This document shows positions 7,458 through 16,298 of a stretch of DNA of 64,000 nt, piece by piece. The position numbers and the translations under genes are program-made. The stretch's first letter is position 1; every line of letters begins with the position of its first letter. Below the pieces are notes generated by a model. It saw nothing but the letters and a program-made list of their open reading frames with translations, did no database searches and was not told the DNA's origin. Source of the stretch: Olsenella uli (GTDB lineage: Bacteria > Actinomycetota > Coriobacteriia > Coriobacteriales > Atopobiaceae); the NCBI RefSeq assembly GCF_016899935.1, contig NZ_JACJJK010000006.1, positions 62,001 through 126,000 of the forward strand. Reading direction: 5' to 3'.

Positions 7458-9572
7458 ATGCCCATGCAGGACCAGGACCCCATCTTCCAGGCCGAGCAGG
7501 ACCACCTCTCCGAGCTCTACGCCAAGCTGCTGCAGATCCGCGACGCGATCTCCGCGGACCTGGAGTCCAACCACCAGGGCGCCAAGCAGGACCTCATTGC
7601 CATGAGCGAGGAGGTCCGCCTGGACTTTGGCGGCGCGGACGAGACCATCGAGACGCTCGCGGCCATCGAGACGCTCAACTCCATCATCGACGCGTACAAC
7701 CAGTACCACGACTTCAACGTGGACAAGCTGCGCCGCGTGACGCTGCTGCTCATGCAGCCCTACTTCGCGAAGGTCACGCTCGAGATGCGCCCGGGCCGCC
7801 CGCCGCGCGACGTCTACATCGGTGCCGCCGGCATGACCGACGAGCGCAGCCGCCCGCTCGTGGTGGACTGGCGCTCCCCCGTCGCGGAGACCTACTACAA
7901 CCAGCAGATGGGCCCCACGTCCTACCAGGTGGACGGCAAGACCCGCACCGTGAACCTCACGCTGCGCCGGCAGTTCGACATCGTGCGCGACGAGCTGCGC
8001 TCCTACTTCGACACCACGGTGGCGATCGAGGACTCACTGCTGCTTTCCGCCCTCAAGCGCCGCCACACCGAGAAGCTCCAGGCCATCACCGCCACGATCC
8101 AGCGCGAGCAGAACGAGGTCGTGCGCCACGCGGACGTGCCCGTGCTGCTGGTGAACGGCATCGCTGGCTCGGGCAAGACGTCGGTGCTGCTGCAGCGCAT
8201 CGCGTTTCTGCTCTACCAGGAGCGCAAGACGCTCGACCCCAGCCAGGTCTGGCTCTTCTCGCCCAACGACGTCTTTGAGAGCTACATCGACACGGTCCTG
8301 CCGAGCCTCGGCGAGTCCAACCCGCAGACCGTGACCTGGCGCGACTTCGTGGCCGCGCAGGGTGCCGGCGAGCGCGACCTCGGCCTTGCCACCACGCCCG
8401 AGACGCTGCGGCGCATGGACGAGGCGGCGCGCACGCTAAAGCTCGAGCCGGACGACCTGCGCGAAATCCGCCTCGGCGACGAGACGCTGCTCCGGGCGAC
8501 CCAGGTGGCGAGCGCGGTGGCCAAGTTCGCGGAGTTCGACGTGGGGCCCCGCTTCACCGCCCTCGTGAAGGAGGAGCTGCACGACCGCCTGAACCGCCGC
8601 CTGGCGCAGATGGCGCGCAACGACGAGCTCCAGGAGGAGATGCTCGGCCTGGACGTGGAGCGGCAGTACGAGATCTTTGGCGAGACGCTGGCACCGGACG
8701 ACGAGGACGAGACCCTCGCCTACGCGCGCCGCTACGTGGAGCACCTCTACGCGCCGGCGCACGAGAAGATCGAGCAGCTCGCGTGGCTGCGCCTCGACCG
8801 CATCGGCATGCGCCTGCTGGACACGAACGCGCTCTCGGCGACCGAGTGGCTGTGGCTGCGGCTCATCTTCACGGGCATCGGCAGCCGCGACGCGCGCTTC
8901 GTCATGGTCGACGAGGTCCAGGACTACACCGAGGCCCAGCTCATGGTGCTCGCACGGTTCTTCTCGCGCGCGCACTTCCTGCTGCTGGGAGACGAGCACC
9001 AGGCTATCTACGAGGGCACGGCCTCCTTCGCGCGGATTGCGGAGATCTTTAGCGCCTCGCACGGCAGCGTGGACGAGTGCCGCCTGCTCACGAGCTACCG
9101 CTCCTCGCCGGAGATCACCGAGCTCTTCTGCGGTCTGCTGGAGCCGGACGAGCGGCGGCGCCTCTCCTCGGTGCAGCGCGCGGGCGTGGCGCCCGTCATC
9201 CGCGCGTTTGACGAGAAGGACGACTACCTCGCGGCGCTGCGCGCGGCGGTGGCCGAGCCCGGCGAGGGCCTCACGGCCGTCGTGGCCGAGAGCGACGCGC
9301 GCGTGAGCTGGCTCGCCAAGCAGCTGGGCGACGCGGCGACGGTGATCCGCGGCGGAATGTCGCTGCCGGCCGAGGGCGTGGTGCTGCTGCCGCTGCGCGT
9401 GGCCAAGGGCCTGGAGTTCGACCACGTGATCGTGCCGGACGCGCAGGCTGAGGTCTACCCGGACACGCCGCTCGCGCGCCGCCGGCTCTACACGGCGCTC
9501 TCGCGCGCGATGCACCGCGTGACCGTGCTGGCGCAGGGGCCGCTCACGCCGTTGCTGCGCGCGCAAATCTAA
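7458..9572 (+). CDS. helD: HelD-like superfamily 1 helicase (RNA polymerase recycling factor type)
   Basis: The 704-residue protein has an N-terminal helical region (EQDHLSELYAKLLQIRDAI) typical of the HelD arm that enters RNA polymerase. A UvrD-type motor follows: Walker A GIAGSGKTS (~234-242), Walker B MVDEVQDY (~482), GDEHQAIYEG, TSYRSSPEI, and the C-terminal GLEFDHVIVPDA and YTALSRAMHRV. HelD proteins remove stalled RNA polymerase from DNA. I chose the ATG at 7458 because GAAGGAG lies six bases upstream; the open frame reaches further back without homology. The TAA stop shares its last base with element E3. Confidence 0.85.
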   Translation: MPMQDQDPIFQAEQDHLSELYAKLLQIRDAISADLESNHQGAKQDLIAMSEEVRLDFGGADETIETLAAIETLNSIIDAYNQYHDFNVDKLRRVTLLLMQPYFAKVTLEMRPGRPPRDVYIGAAGMTDERSRPLVVDWRSPVAETYYNQQMGPTSYQVDGKTRTVNLTLRRQFDIVRDELRSYFDTTVAIEDSLLLSALKRRHTEKLQAITATIQREQNEVVRHADVPVLLVNGIAGSGKTSVLLQRIAFLLYQERKTLDPSQVWLFSPNDVFESYIDTVLPSLGESNPQTVTWRDFVAAQGAGERDLGLATTPETLRRMDEAARTLKLEPDDLREIRLGDETLLRATQVASAVAKFAEFDVGPRFTALVKEELHDRLNRRLAQMARNDELQEEMLGLDVERQYEIFGETLAPDDEDETLAYARRYVEHLYAPAHEKIEQLAWLRLDRIGMRLLDTNALSATEWLWLRLIFTGIGSRDARFVMVDEVQDYTEAQLMVLARFFSRAHFLLLGDEHQAIYEGTASFARIAEIFSASHGSVDECRLLTSYRSSPEITELFCGLLEPDERRRLSSVQRAGVAPVIRAFDEKDDYLAALRAAVAEPGEGLTAVVAESDARVSWLAKQLGDAATVIRGGMSLPAEGVVLLPLRVAKGLEFDHVIVPDAQAEVYPDTPLARRRLYTALSRAMHRVTVLAQGPLTPLLRAQI

Positions 9573-9660
9573 CAGGTGGTGGATCTCTTCTCGCAATGCG
9601 TTTAAAAATTTAACCTGCAACGATTATTGCATTAAATTGACTTCCACCACCTGTGAGGTT
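9572..9660. repeat. E3: inverted repeat element, inverted relative of E4
   Basis: The outer arms ACAGGTGGTGGA (9572-9583) and TCCACCACCTGT (9643-9654) are a perfect 12-bp inverted repeat, continued by GAGGTTTC. The interior is A/T-rich and contains TTAACCTGCAA, the complement of TTGCAGGTTAA. The reverse complement aligns with E4 (11984-12098) over most of its length: GGAAGTCAATTT and CCACCACCTGT are shared. The element starts on the last base of the helD stop codon. Confidence 0.75.
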
Positions 9661-9688
9661 TCAGACACAGAAGGCAGGGCGTGCGGCC

Positions 9689-10486
9689 CTAGATCAGGCC
9701 GAAGTGGCGCAGGGCCGTGACCACGCCGTCGTCGCGGACGTCGTCGGTGACGTAGTCGGCGTGGGCCTTGACGGAGTCGCAGGCGTTGCCCATGACCACG
9801 GCGGTGTCGGCCAGGCGCAGGATCTCGAGGTCGTTCTCGGAGTCGCCGAACGCGAAGACGCGGGAGGGCGAGAAGGGCAGCGCGTCGAGCAGGGCCCGGC
9901 CGCCCACGCCCTTGCTCGTGCCGGGGATGGTGAGCTCGTGGTTGCCGTCCGCCACGTCGAGGTGGACGTAGGTGCTCATGAGGTAGTCGCTCGCGAGGCA
10001 GGCCTCGAGGCACTCGTCGGTGAAGTCGATCTTGCCGAAGTCCATGCGCCCGCCGGCGCGCTCGTAGTCCTCCACGTTCACGACGTCGTCGCAGTAGGGC
10101 ATGAGGCCGCGCCCGCAGCGCACCATGACGTTGCCGTAGGTGCCCTCGAACAGCGCCTCCATGCGGATCCGGCGCATCTCGTCCATCGTGCGGCGCAGCG
10201 TCTCCCGCCCGATCGTGCGGTCGTAGACGACCCGGCCGTCGAGGACCACGTGCGTACCGGCGAGCGTCACGTAGCCGGAGAAGGGCAGGTGGCGCAGGTC
10301 CTCCACGTTGAGGATGCTGCGGCCGGTGCACACCACCGCCACGTTGCCGGCGTCGACGAAGGCGCGCACCGCGTCCTGGACGGCCGCAGTGGGGACGACG
10401 TGCAGTCCGTCGTTGAGGTCGCGGCACGTGAGCGTGCCGTCCACGTCAAAGAACGCGACGACGGGACCCTGGTTCTTCTCGGCCAC
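9689..10486 (-). CDS. Cof-type HAD phosphatase
   Basis: The 265-residue protein is a class IIB haloacid dehalogenase-like phosphatase. Motif 1 is FFDVDGTLT, motif 2 VVCTGRS, and motifs 3/4 GDSENDLEIL near the C-terminus. Such Cof/YbiV-like enzymes hydrolyse sugar phosphates, FMN or pyridoxal phosphate; the substrate is unassigned. The start is GTG at 10486-10484 with AAGGAGG upstream. The frame is open further upstream, but no better start exists. A decamer copy (10472-10481) is read here as Ala-Glu-Lys-Asn. It is divergent from the UPF0210 gene; E3 and E4 flank the pair. Confidence 0.85.
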   Translation of the reverse strand: MAEKNQGPVVAFFDVDGTLTCRDLNDGLHVVPTAAVQDAVRAFVDAGNVAVVCTGRSILNVEDLRHLPFSGYVTLAGTHVVLDGRVVYDRTIGRETLRRTMDEMRRIRMEALFEGTYGNVMVRCGRGLMPYCDDVVNVEDYERAGGRMDFGKIDFTDECLEACLASDYLMSTYVHLDVADGNHELTIPGTSKGVGGRALLDALPFSPSRVFAFGDSENDLEILRLADTAVVMGNACDSVKAHADYVTDDVRDDGVVTALRHFGLI

Positions 10487-10554
10487 GCAGCCTCCTTGCT
10501 CTGGGGTTGTTCCGTGAGAGAGGATACCGTATCGCCCGGCCCGCACGCCTCTTC

Positions 10555-10560
10555 TATAAT
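10555..10560 (+). promoter_or_regulatory. -10 box of the UPF0210 gene
   Basis: A perfect TATAAT lies 35 bases before the GTG start at 10596. No recognisable -35 hexamer is present at the usual distance. Confidence 0.5.
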
Positions 10561-10595
10561 GGGCTGCCAGAATCCGCCACAACGAAAGGCCCGCC

Positions 10596-11960
10596 GTGGA
10601 CATCACCCCGCAGGAAGTCGCCGAGACCCTCTCGATGGTCTCCGAGCAGAACCTCGACCTTCGCACCATCACGATGGGCATCTCGCTCGCGGGATGTGCC
10701 GACGAGGACATGGGGCGCATGTGCGACAAGGTCTACGACCGCATCACGCGCACGGCCGAGCACCTCGTGGAGACCGCCGAGGAACTGGAGGCGGAGTACG
10801 GCATCCCCATCGCCAACAAGCGCGTCTCGGTGACGCCGATCGCGCAGGTCGCGGCCGGCTGCGCCGACGAGGACCTTTCCCCGCTCGCGCACGCCATGGA
10901 CCGCGCGGCGGAGACCCTGGGCATCGACTTCATGGGCGGCTTCTCCGCGCTCGTGCAGAAGGGCATGGGCGCCACGGACCGCCGCCTCATCGCGTCCATC
11001 CCCGAGGCGCTGGCCACGACCGAGCGGGTGTGCTCCTCGCTCAACATCGCGTCAACGCGCGCCGGCATCAACATGGACGCCGTGCTGCTCTCCGCCGAGA
11101 CCATCCTCGAGTGCGCGCGCCGCACGGTGGACATCGACTGCTACGGCGCGGCCAAGTTCGTCGTCTTTGCCAACATGGTGGAGGACTCGCCGTTCATGGC
11201 GGGCGCCGTGCACGGCTCCGGCGAGGCCGACGCGGTGATCAACGTGGGCGTCTCCGGCCCGGGCGTCATGGCGGCGGCGCTGGCGGAGCTGCCGGAGTCC
11301 GCGAGCCTCATGGACGTGGCCGAGAAGATCAAGCAGACCGCCTTCAAGATCACGCGCGCCGGCGAGCTCATGAGCCGCGAGGCGTCGCGCCGGCTTGGGG
11401 TCGAGAAGGGCATCGTGGACCTGTCGCTCGCGCCGACGCCGGCGGCGGGCGACTCCGTGGCGCGCATCCTGGAGATCATCGGCGTGGGCGAGTGCGGCGG
11501 CCCCGGCACCACGTGCGCGCTGGCGCTACTGAACGACGCCGTCAAGAAGGGTGGCGTCATGGCGTCCTCCAGCGTGGGCGGGCTCTCCGGCGCGTTCATC
11601 CCCGTCTCCGAGGACGCCGGCATGATCCGCGCGGCCGTGGACGGCGCGCTCTCCATCGAGAAGCTCGAGGCCATGACCTGCGTGTGCTCGGTGGGCCTGG
11701 ACATGATCGCCGTGCCCGGGGACACCTCCGTTGAGGCCATCGCCGGCATCATCGCCGACGAGATGGCCATTGGCGTGATCAACACCAAGACCACGGCGGT
11801 GCGCCTCATCCCGGCCATCGGCCGGGCGGAGGGCGACATGCTCGAGTTCGGCGGCCTGTTCGGCTCCGCGCCGGTCATGCCGGTCAACCGCTTCGCCGGC
11901 AGCGTCTTCGCGCACCGCGGCGGCCGCTTCCCGGCGCCGCTGAACTCGCTCAAGAACTAG
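10596..11960 (+). CDS. UPF0210/DUF711 PFL-like protein
   Basis: The 454-residue protein matches the full-length UPF0210 family. It has the N-terminal [13 protein letters not shown], repeated glycine-rich loops ([40 protein letters not shown]) and the C-terminal [19 protein letters not shown]. It is distantly related to pyruvate formate-lyase folds; no activity is established. In most genomes it pairs with a small ACT-domain gene, but here no ACT gene is next to it. The start is GTG with a weak CGAAAGG site. Confidence 0.85.
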   Translation: MDITPQEVAETLSMVSEQNLDLRTITMGISLAGCADEDMGRMCDKVYDRITRTAEHLVETAEELEAEYGIPIANKRVSVTPIAQVAAGCADEDLSPLAHAMDRAAETLGIDFMGGFSALVQKGMGATDRRLIASIPEALATTERVCSSLNIASTRAGINMDAVLLSAETILECARRTVDIDCYGAAKFVVFANMVEDSPFMAGAVHGSGEADAVINVGVSGPGVMAAALAELPESASLMDVAEKIKQTAFKITRAGELMSREASRRLGVEKGIVDLSLAPTPAAGDSVARILEIIGVGECGGPGTTCALALLNDAVKKGGVMASSSVGGLSGAFIPVSEDAGMIRAAVDGALSIEKLEAMTCVCSVGLDMIAVPGDTSVEAIAGIIADEMAIGVINTKTTAVRLIPAIGRAEGDMLEFGGLFGSAPVMPVNRFAGSVFAHRGGRFPAPLNSLKN

Positions 11961-11983
11961 CGGCGGGAGGTTCCTCTCGGCGC

Positions 11984-12098
11984 GTGGTTCTTCTCGCTCA
12001 AAACCCCACAGGTCTCGGAAGTCAATTTTATTGATTTCATGTTTACAGTTGCGTTTATAACGGTTTGCCGAGAAAAGAACCACCACCTGTGAGGTTTC
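11984..12098. repeat. E4: inverted repeat element with interleaved arms
   Basis: Two arm pairs are interleaved. GTGGTTCTTCTCG (11984-11996) faces CGAGAAAAGAACCAC (12069-12083). AAACCCCACAGGT (12001-12013) faces ACCTGTGAGGTTT (12086-12098). One arm contains the decamer motif. The interior (GGAAGTCAATTTTATTG) matches the reverse complement of E3. Read leftward, its end encodes the last 14 residues and the stop of the gene remnant at 12055-12669. Confidence 0.75.
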
Positions 12099-12669
12099 GC
12101 ACCCTCGGCATGAGCTGAAGGTAGAGCTTCCGCCGCCGCAGGTCCTGCAGCGGCGTCGTGGGCTCGAGCTCGGCGCCCAGCGCGTGGGCGAGCTGGCGCG
12201 CGAGCAGCGTCAGACCCGGAAGCGTCCCGAGCGTCTGCGCCGTGGCACGGAACACGCGGTAGCCGAGCGTCGTCAGCGTGTTCGCGCGCACGGCGTCCGT
12301 CTCGAGCTGCGTCGCGCCGCACTCGGCGTGAAACCTGACGCTGTCGTACTCGAGGGCGACGCCGCGCGCCGCCCAGAGGAAGTCGGGGGTCACGACGTCG
12401 CGATCGGACAGCGAACCGCGCTGCCCGGAGACGTCGATGGGATGGTTGAGCTGCGGCTTCTCAAGACCGAAGCCCCCGTAGTCGACCGGGAGCGTGAGCA
12501 GGAGCCCCAGCACGGTCTCCATGGGGGACGCGGACCCCTCGAGCATGAGCTCGCACACGCGGCGGGCGCGGCTCGTTCCCTGGGTCGTCCCGACCTCGTC
12601 GGCCGCGCCCGCCAGACGGGCGGCGCTCAGGAGGCGCGGGGCCCGATAGCTGACGTCCTTCTCGCCCAC
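12055..12669 (-). pseudogene. 5'-truncated DUF559/AbiEi-like protein (remnant)
   Basis: The readable frame carries the C-terminal two thirds of a family I associate with Coriobacteriia. It has the segments SPMETVLGLLLTLPV, YGGFGLEKPQLNHPI, the nuclease-like TPDFLWAARGVALEYDS, and RANTLTTLGYRVFRAT, reminiscent of Vsr/DUF559 endonucleases. The frame stays open upstream to about 12830 (reading ...CEFAGTYRLPVGEKD) but holds no ATG or GTG before 12669, and the usual N-terminal ~80 residues are missing. The final RNLTGGGSFLGKPL is encoded by element E4. I read it as a decayed gene flanked by repeat sequence; a short functional product is possible but unlikely. Confidence 0.6.
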
Positions 12670-12793
12670 AGGAAGCCGATAGGTTCCCGCAAACTCGCAG
12701 GCAACTACCGTCGCAGCAACGAGGCGGCGAATGCGCTCCCAGTGAAGCGGGTGGTCGACGACCGGCCGCTCCGGCAGGTCGAGGACGGCCGGG

Positions 12794-12820
12794 CGAGAAG
12801 AACGACCCGGCGAGAAGAAC
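12794..12820. repeat. Tandem pair of the CGAGAAGAAC decamer
   Basis: Two exact copies of CGAGAAGAAC (12794-12803 and 12811-12820) lie 7 bases apart in the same orientation, just downstream of murB. They fall in the region where the DUF559-type remnant has lost its N-terminus. Confidence 0.7.
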
Positions 12821-12831
12821 GCCCGCGCGCC

Positions 12832-13752
12832 CTACCCCAGGAAGCGCACCTCGGGCTCCAGGCGCACGCCGAACTGGCGCTCCACCTCGTCCTGCACGTG
12901 CTCGATCACCGCGTGGACGTCGGCCGCCGTGGCGCCGCCCGTGTTGACCACGAAGCCCGCGTGCTTGCGCGAGACCTCGGCGCCGCCCACGCGATAGCCC
13001 TGCAGGCCCGCGTCCATGATCAACTTGCCGGCGAAGTGGCCCTCCGGCCGCTTGAACGTGCTGCCCGCGCTCGCCATCTCGAGCGGCTGCTTCTCCTCGC
13101 GCTGGCGCGTGAGGTCGTCCATCGTGGCGCGGATCTTCTCGGGGTCGCCCTTCTCGAGGGCAAACGTGGCCGAGAGCACCACTAGGCCATCCGACGCCAC
13201 GCGGCTGCGTCGGTACCCCAGGGCAAGCTCGTCGACCGCGAGCGTCTCCTGCGAGCCGTCCGACGTGAGCACGCGCACGCACTTGAGCACGTCCGCCACG
13301 CACCCGCCGTAGGCGCCCGCGTTCATGAAGCACGCGCCGCCGACCGAGCCCGGGATCCCACAGGCAAACTCCAGCCCGGAAAGGCCCAGCTCGCAGGCCA
13401 TCTCGGAGGCCTCGCGCAGGTCCACGCCCGCCTGGCAGGTCATCTCGGCGCCGTCCACGGAGACGCCCATGAGGCCCTCGCCCACCGCCACGATCACGCC
13501 GCGGTAGCCCTCGTCGGAGACCAGGAGGTCGGAGCCGCGCCCCAGCACAAAGCGCTCGACGCCCGCCTCGTCGCAGGCGAGCAGGACGTCACGCACCTCG
13601 TCGAAGCTCTCGGGGATCACGTAGAGGTCGGCCGGGCCGCCCACCTTGAACGTCGTGTGCTCGCTCAGGGGCTCGTCCACGAGGACGTTCTCCTCGCCAA
13701 CGATGGAACGCAGGCGCCACAGGGGTTCTCGACCGCTCTCGCTCTCGGACAT
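12832..13752 (-). CDS. murB: UDP-N-acetylenolpyruvoylglucosamine reductase
   Basis: The 306-residue protein is a complete MurB. FAD-binding segments are FVLGRGSDLLVSDEGY and GIPGSVGGACFMNAGAYGG. The catalytic serine lies in SAGSTFKRP, and the C-terminal Glu in EPEVRFLG; HAGFVVN is also conserved. It reduces UDP-GlcNAc-enolpyruvate to UDP-MurNAc with NADPH, the second step of peptidoglycan precursor synthesis. The start follows GAAAGG, and TATACT on the minus strand (13791-13786) is the probable -10. It is divergent from the riboflavin transporter operon. Confidence 0.96.
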   Translation of the reverse strand: MSESESGREPLWRLRSIVGEENVLVDEPLSEHTTFKVGGPADLYVIPESFDEVRDVLLACDEAGVERFVLGRGSDLLVSDEGYRGVIVAVGEGLMGVSVDGAEMTCQAGVDLREASEMACELGLSGLEFACGIPGSVGGACFMNAGAYGGCVADVLKCVRVLTSDGSQETLAVDELALGYRRSRVASDGLVVLSATFALEKGDPEKIRATMDDLTRQREEKQPLEMASAGSTFKRPEGHFAGKLIMDAGLQGYRVGGAEVSRKHAGFVVNTGGATAADVHAVIEHVQDEVERQFGVRLEPEVRFLG

Positions 13753-13785
13753 GTCGACCTTTCGTCGGGTTCAGGGCCAGGACCA

Positions 13786-13791
13786 AGTATA
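13786..13791 (-). promoter_or_regulatory. -10 box of murB
   Basis: The complement of AGTATA gives TATACT, 34 bases upstream of the murB ATG. A decamer copy (13796-13805) sits immediately upstream of the box. Confidence 0.45.
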
Positions 13792-13833
13792 GACGGTTCT
13801 TCTCGCCAGGAAGTGATACGCTGGACGGGTCAA

Positions 13834-13966
13834 GTTTCAGGGCGGGGTGAAAGTCCCCACTGGCGGTGACGGGCGGCCGAGCGGCGCCCCCAGTCCGCGA
13901 CCCGCGAAAAGGCGGCTGACCCGGTGCGACTCCGGGACCAACGGTCACAGTCCGGATGGAAGAAAC
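13834..13966 (+). ncRNA. FMN riboswitch (RFN element)
   Basis: All conserved blocks of the FMN aptamer are present in order: TTTCAGGGCGGGGTGAAAGT, CCCCACTGGCGGTGA, AGTCCGCGACCC, GCTGACCCGGTG, GACTCCGGGACC and ACGGTCACAGTCCGGATG. The closing stem P1 is GTTTC (13834-13838) with GAAAC (13962-13966). The Shine-Dalgarno GGAG (13967-13970) begins at the next base, so FMN-stabilised P1 probably occludes ribosome binding. No terminator hairpin lies between P1 and the start. The target is ribU. Confidence 0.95.
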
Positions 13967-13976
13967 GGAGGCCGTC

Positions 13977-14558
13977 ATGGCTACTTCCACGCACGCACGC
14001 GCATCGCACGACACCCACTCCACCACCGCCGGCGGGGCCTGGTCCACCCAGCGGATCGCCACGACGGCGCTGCTCTGCGCGCTGGCGTTCGTGCTCACGT
14101 TCGTCGAGGTGTCGATCTTCCCGCCCGCGCCGTGGCTCATGTACGACCCGTCCGCGATTGTGGCGTTTGTCGCCGCGCTCATCTACGGGCCGAGCACGGG
14201 CGCGCTGGTCGTGGTGCTGCCGTGGGTGCTCAAGACCCTCTTCAGCTTCAACCCGTGGGGCCACCTCATGGCGATCCTGGCCGGCGTGGCGCTCATCGTG
14301 CCCGCCGCGCTCGTCGCGCGCCGCGTGGGCGGGGCGCGCGGGCTCGTCCTGGGCATGGTCGTCGGCAGCGTCGTGGCGGTGGCGGCATGCGTGGTGGGCA
14401 ACATCTTTGTGACGCCGCTCTACACCGACACCACGGTCGAGGTGGTCATCCAGAGCATCGTCCCGGTCCTGCTGCCCTTCAACCTGCTCAAAGTCGTCAT
14501 CACGAGCGTTGCCACGGCCCTCATCCACAAGCCGGTCTCCGCGCTCGTCAACCGCTAG
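13977..14558 (+). CDS. ribU: ECF transporter substrate-binding subunit for riboflavin
   Basis: The 193-residue integral membrane protein has about six hydrophobic segments. The RibU-type signature MYDPSAIVAFVAALIYGP is present, with KTLFSFNPWGHL after it. The upstream FMN riboswitch supports riboflavin as ligand. I chose the ATG at 13977 because GGAGG lies six bases upstream; an in-frame ATG at 13956 falls inside the riboswitch. The ATPase and EcfT genes follow directly, which is unusual because many ECF S proteins are encoded away from a shared energising module. Confidence 0.9.
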   Translation: MATSTHARASHDTHSTTAGGAWSTQRIATTALLCALAFVLTFVEVSIFPPAPWLMYDPSAIVAFVAALIYGPSTGALVVVLPWVLKTLFSFNPWGHLMAILAGVALIVPAALVARRVGGARGLVLGMVVGSVVAVAACVVGNIFVTPLYTDTTVEVVIQSIVPVLLPFNLLKVVITSVATALIHKPVSALVNR

Positions 14559-14573
14559 GCCGCCGAGAAGAAC

Positions 14574-16298
14574 GTGGCATCGCGGCGTGACATCCTGGTG
14601 CGGCTCTCGCACGTGAGCCTCTTCTACGAGGGGGGCGTCACGGCGCTGAACGACGTCTCCCTCGAGGTGCGGCGCGGCGAGCGGGTCTGCGTGCTCGGGG
14701 CCAACGGCTCGGGCAAGTCCACGCTCGCCTCCGTGATCTGCGGGCTGCTCGCGCCCGACGAGGGCGAGGTCGTGCTCGTGGGCGAGCGGGTGTGCGCGGA
14801 CGGCGCGCCCGATCTCGAGGCGTACCGGCGCGCGCGGCGCTCGCTCGGCCTCGTGTTCCAGAACCCGGACGACCAGATCGTCACCACCGTCGTGGAGGAC
14901 GACGTGGCCTTCGGCCCGGAGAACCTCGGGCTGCCGCGCGCGGAGATCGCCACGCGCGTGACGCGTGAGCTGCACCGCGTTGCCATGGACGACTATGCGC
15001 AGGCGGACCCGTCGCGCCTCTCGGGCGGGCAGCGCCAGCGCGTGTGCATCGCCGGTGCGCTCGCGATGGAACCCGCCGTGCTCGTGCTCGACGAGCCGGC
15101 GTCGCTGCTGGACGTGCGCGGGCGCTCGGCCATCCTGCGCGTGATGGGGCGCCTCGCCGCCGCCGGCACCACGCTCGTCCACGTGACCCACTTCATGGAG
15201 GAGGCGCTCGAGGCCGACCGCGTGATCGTGCTCGACCGCGGGCGCGTGGCGCTCGCGGGCACGCCGGACGAGGTCTTCCGGCAGGGCGAGAAGCTCATGG
15301 AGCTGGGCCTCGAGGTGCCGTTCGCCGCGCGGCTCTCCCAGCGCCTGGGGCTCCCCTGGACCTGCGACGAGCCCACCCTCGTCTGTGAATTGGGGACAGC
15401 CCCCAATTCACAGAAAAGTTTTATGCCAGCACGCCCCCATATCAAAAATGTGTGTGAATTGGGGACTGTCCCCATTTTACAGGTCGAGGGGGCGTCGTTC
15501 TCGTACGGGAGGCGCGCCCGCGCGCTCGAGGGCGTGTCGTTTGAGGTCGCGGCCGGGACCTCCACCGCGATCGTCGGGCAGACGGGCTCCGGCAAGTCGA
15601 CCCTGCTGCGGCTGATCTGCGGCCTCGAGCGCCCGGACGAGGGGCGCGTCCTCGTGGACGGCAACGACACCTCCACGCGGCGCGGGCGCCGGGCGGCGCG
15701 GGCGGTCGTCGGCTACGTGATGCAGCACCCCGAGCGCCAGCTCTTCGCCGAGTCGGTCGAGAAGGACGTGGCGTTTGGCCCGCGCAACCTCGGCCTGCCG
15801 GAGGACGAGGTCGATCGGCGCGTGACGCGCGCCCTCGAGCTCGTGGGCCTCTCGGGCCGGCGCGCGGTCTCGCCGTTCAAGCTCTCCGGCGGCCAGCGCC
15901 GCCTCTGCGCGCTCGCCGGCGTCCTCGCCATGGAGCCGCGCGTGCTCGTGCTCGACGAGCCCACGGCCGGCCTCGACCCGCGCGGGCGCGCCATGCTGCG
16001 CCGCGTGCTCGCGCGTCTTCGCGAGCAGGGCGTCACGCTCGTCCAGGTCACGCACAGCATGGAGGACGCCGCACGAGCCGACCGCGTCATCGCGCTCGAC
16101 CAGGCGCGCCTCGTCGCCGACGGCACGCCCGCCGAGGTCTTCTCGCGCGAGAACGAGCGCCGTCTCACCGAGAGCGGCCTCGGGATCCCGCGCGCGCTGC
16201 GCGTGGCCCGCGAGCTGGAGCGACGCGGCTGGCCACCCCTCGGCGACCCCCTCACCACCGACGAGCTGGTCGCCCGTCTCCAGGGGGGCGAGGCCTGA
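14574..16298 (+). CDS. ecfA: ECF transporter ATPase, two fused ABC domains with repeat insertion
   Basis: The 574-residue protein contains two complete ABC domains, EcfA1 plus EcfA2 in one chain. Domain 1 has Walker A GANGSGKST (42-50), Q-loop VFQNPDDQIV, signature LSGGQRQRV and Walker B VLVLDEPAS. Domain 2 has GQTGSGKST (about 335-343), LSGGQRRLC and VLVLDEPTAGLD. The linker contains two copies of CELGTxP encoded by palindromic repeats (15383-15482), which keep the frame open. The start is GTG at 14574, immediately after a decamer copy that supplies the only purine-rich ribosome-binding sequence. It powers RibU and possibly other S subunits. Confidence 0.92.
   Translation: MASRRDILVRLSHVSLFYEGGVTALNDVSLEVRRGERVCVLGANGSGKSTLASVICGLLAPDEGEVVLVGERVCADGAPDLEAYRRARRSLGLVFQNPDDQIVTTVVEDDVAFGPENLGLPRAEIATRVTRELHRVAMDDYAQADPSRLSGGQRQRVCIAGALAMEPAVLVLDEPASLLDVRGRSAILRVMGRLAAAGTTLVHVTHFMEEALEADRVIVLDRGRVALAGTPDEVFRQGEKLMELGLEVPFAARLSQRLGLPWTCDEPTLVCELGTAPNSQKSFMPARPHIKNVCELGTVPILQVEGASFSYGRRARALEGVSFEVAAGTSTAIVGQTGSGKSTLLRLICGLERPDEGRVLVDGNDTSTRRGRRAARAVVGYVMQHPERQLFAESVEKDVAFGPRNLGLPEDEVDRRVTRALELVGLSGRRAVSPFKLSGGQRRLCALAGVLAMEPRVLVLDEPTAGLDPRGRAMLRRVLARLREQGVTLVQVTHSMEDAARADRVIALDQARLVADGTPAEVFSRENERRLTESGLGIPRALRVARELERRGWPPLGDPLTTDELVARLQGGEA
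15383..15482. repeat. Two GGGGAC palindromes inside the ecfA reading frame
   Basis: The first palindrome is CTGTGAATTGGGG with CCCCAATTCACAG (15383-15413). The second is TGTGAATTGGGG with CCCCATTTTACA (15453-15482). They are about 40 bases apart in the interdomain linker of the ATPase. The same family appears at 34873-34901 and, in one-armed form, at 54669-54699. The local base composition is much richer in A/T than the flanking gene. Confidence 0.85.
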
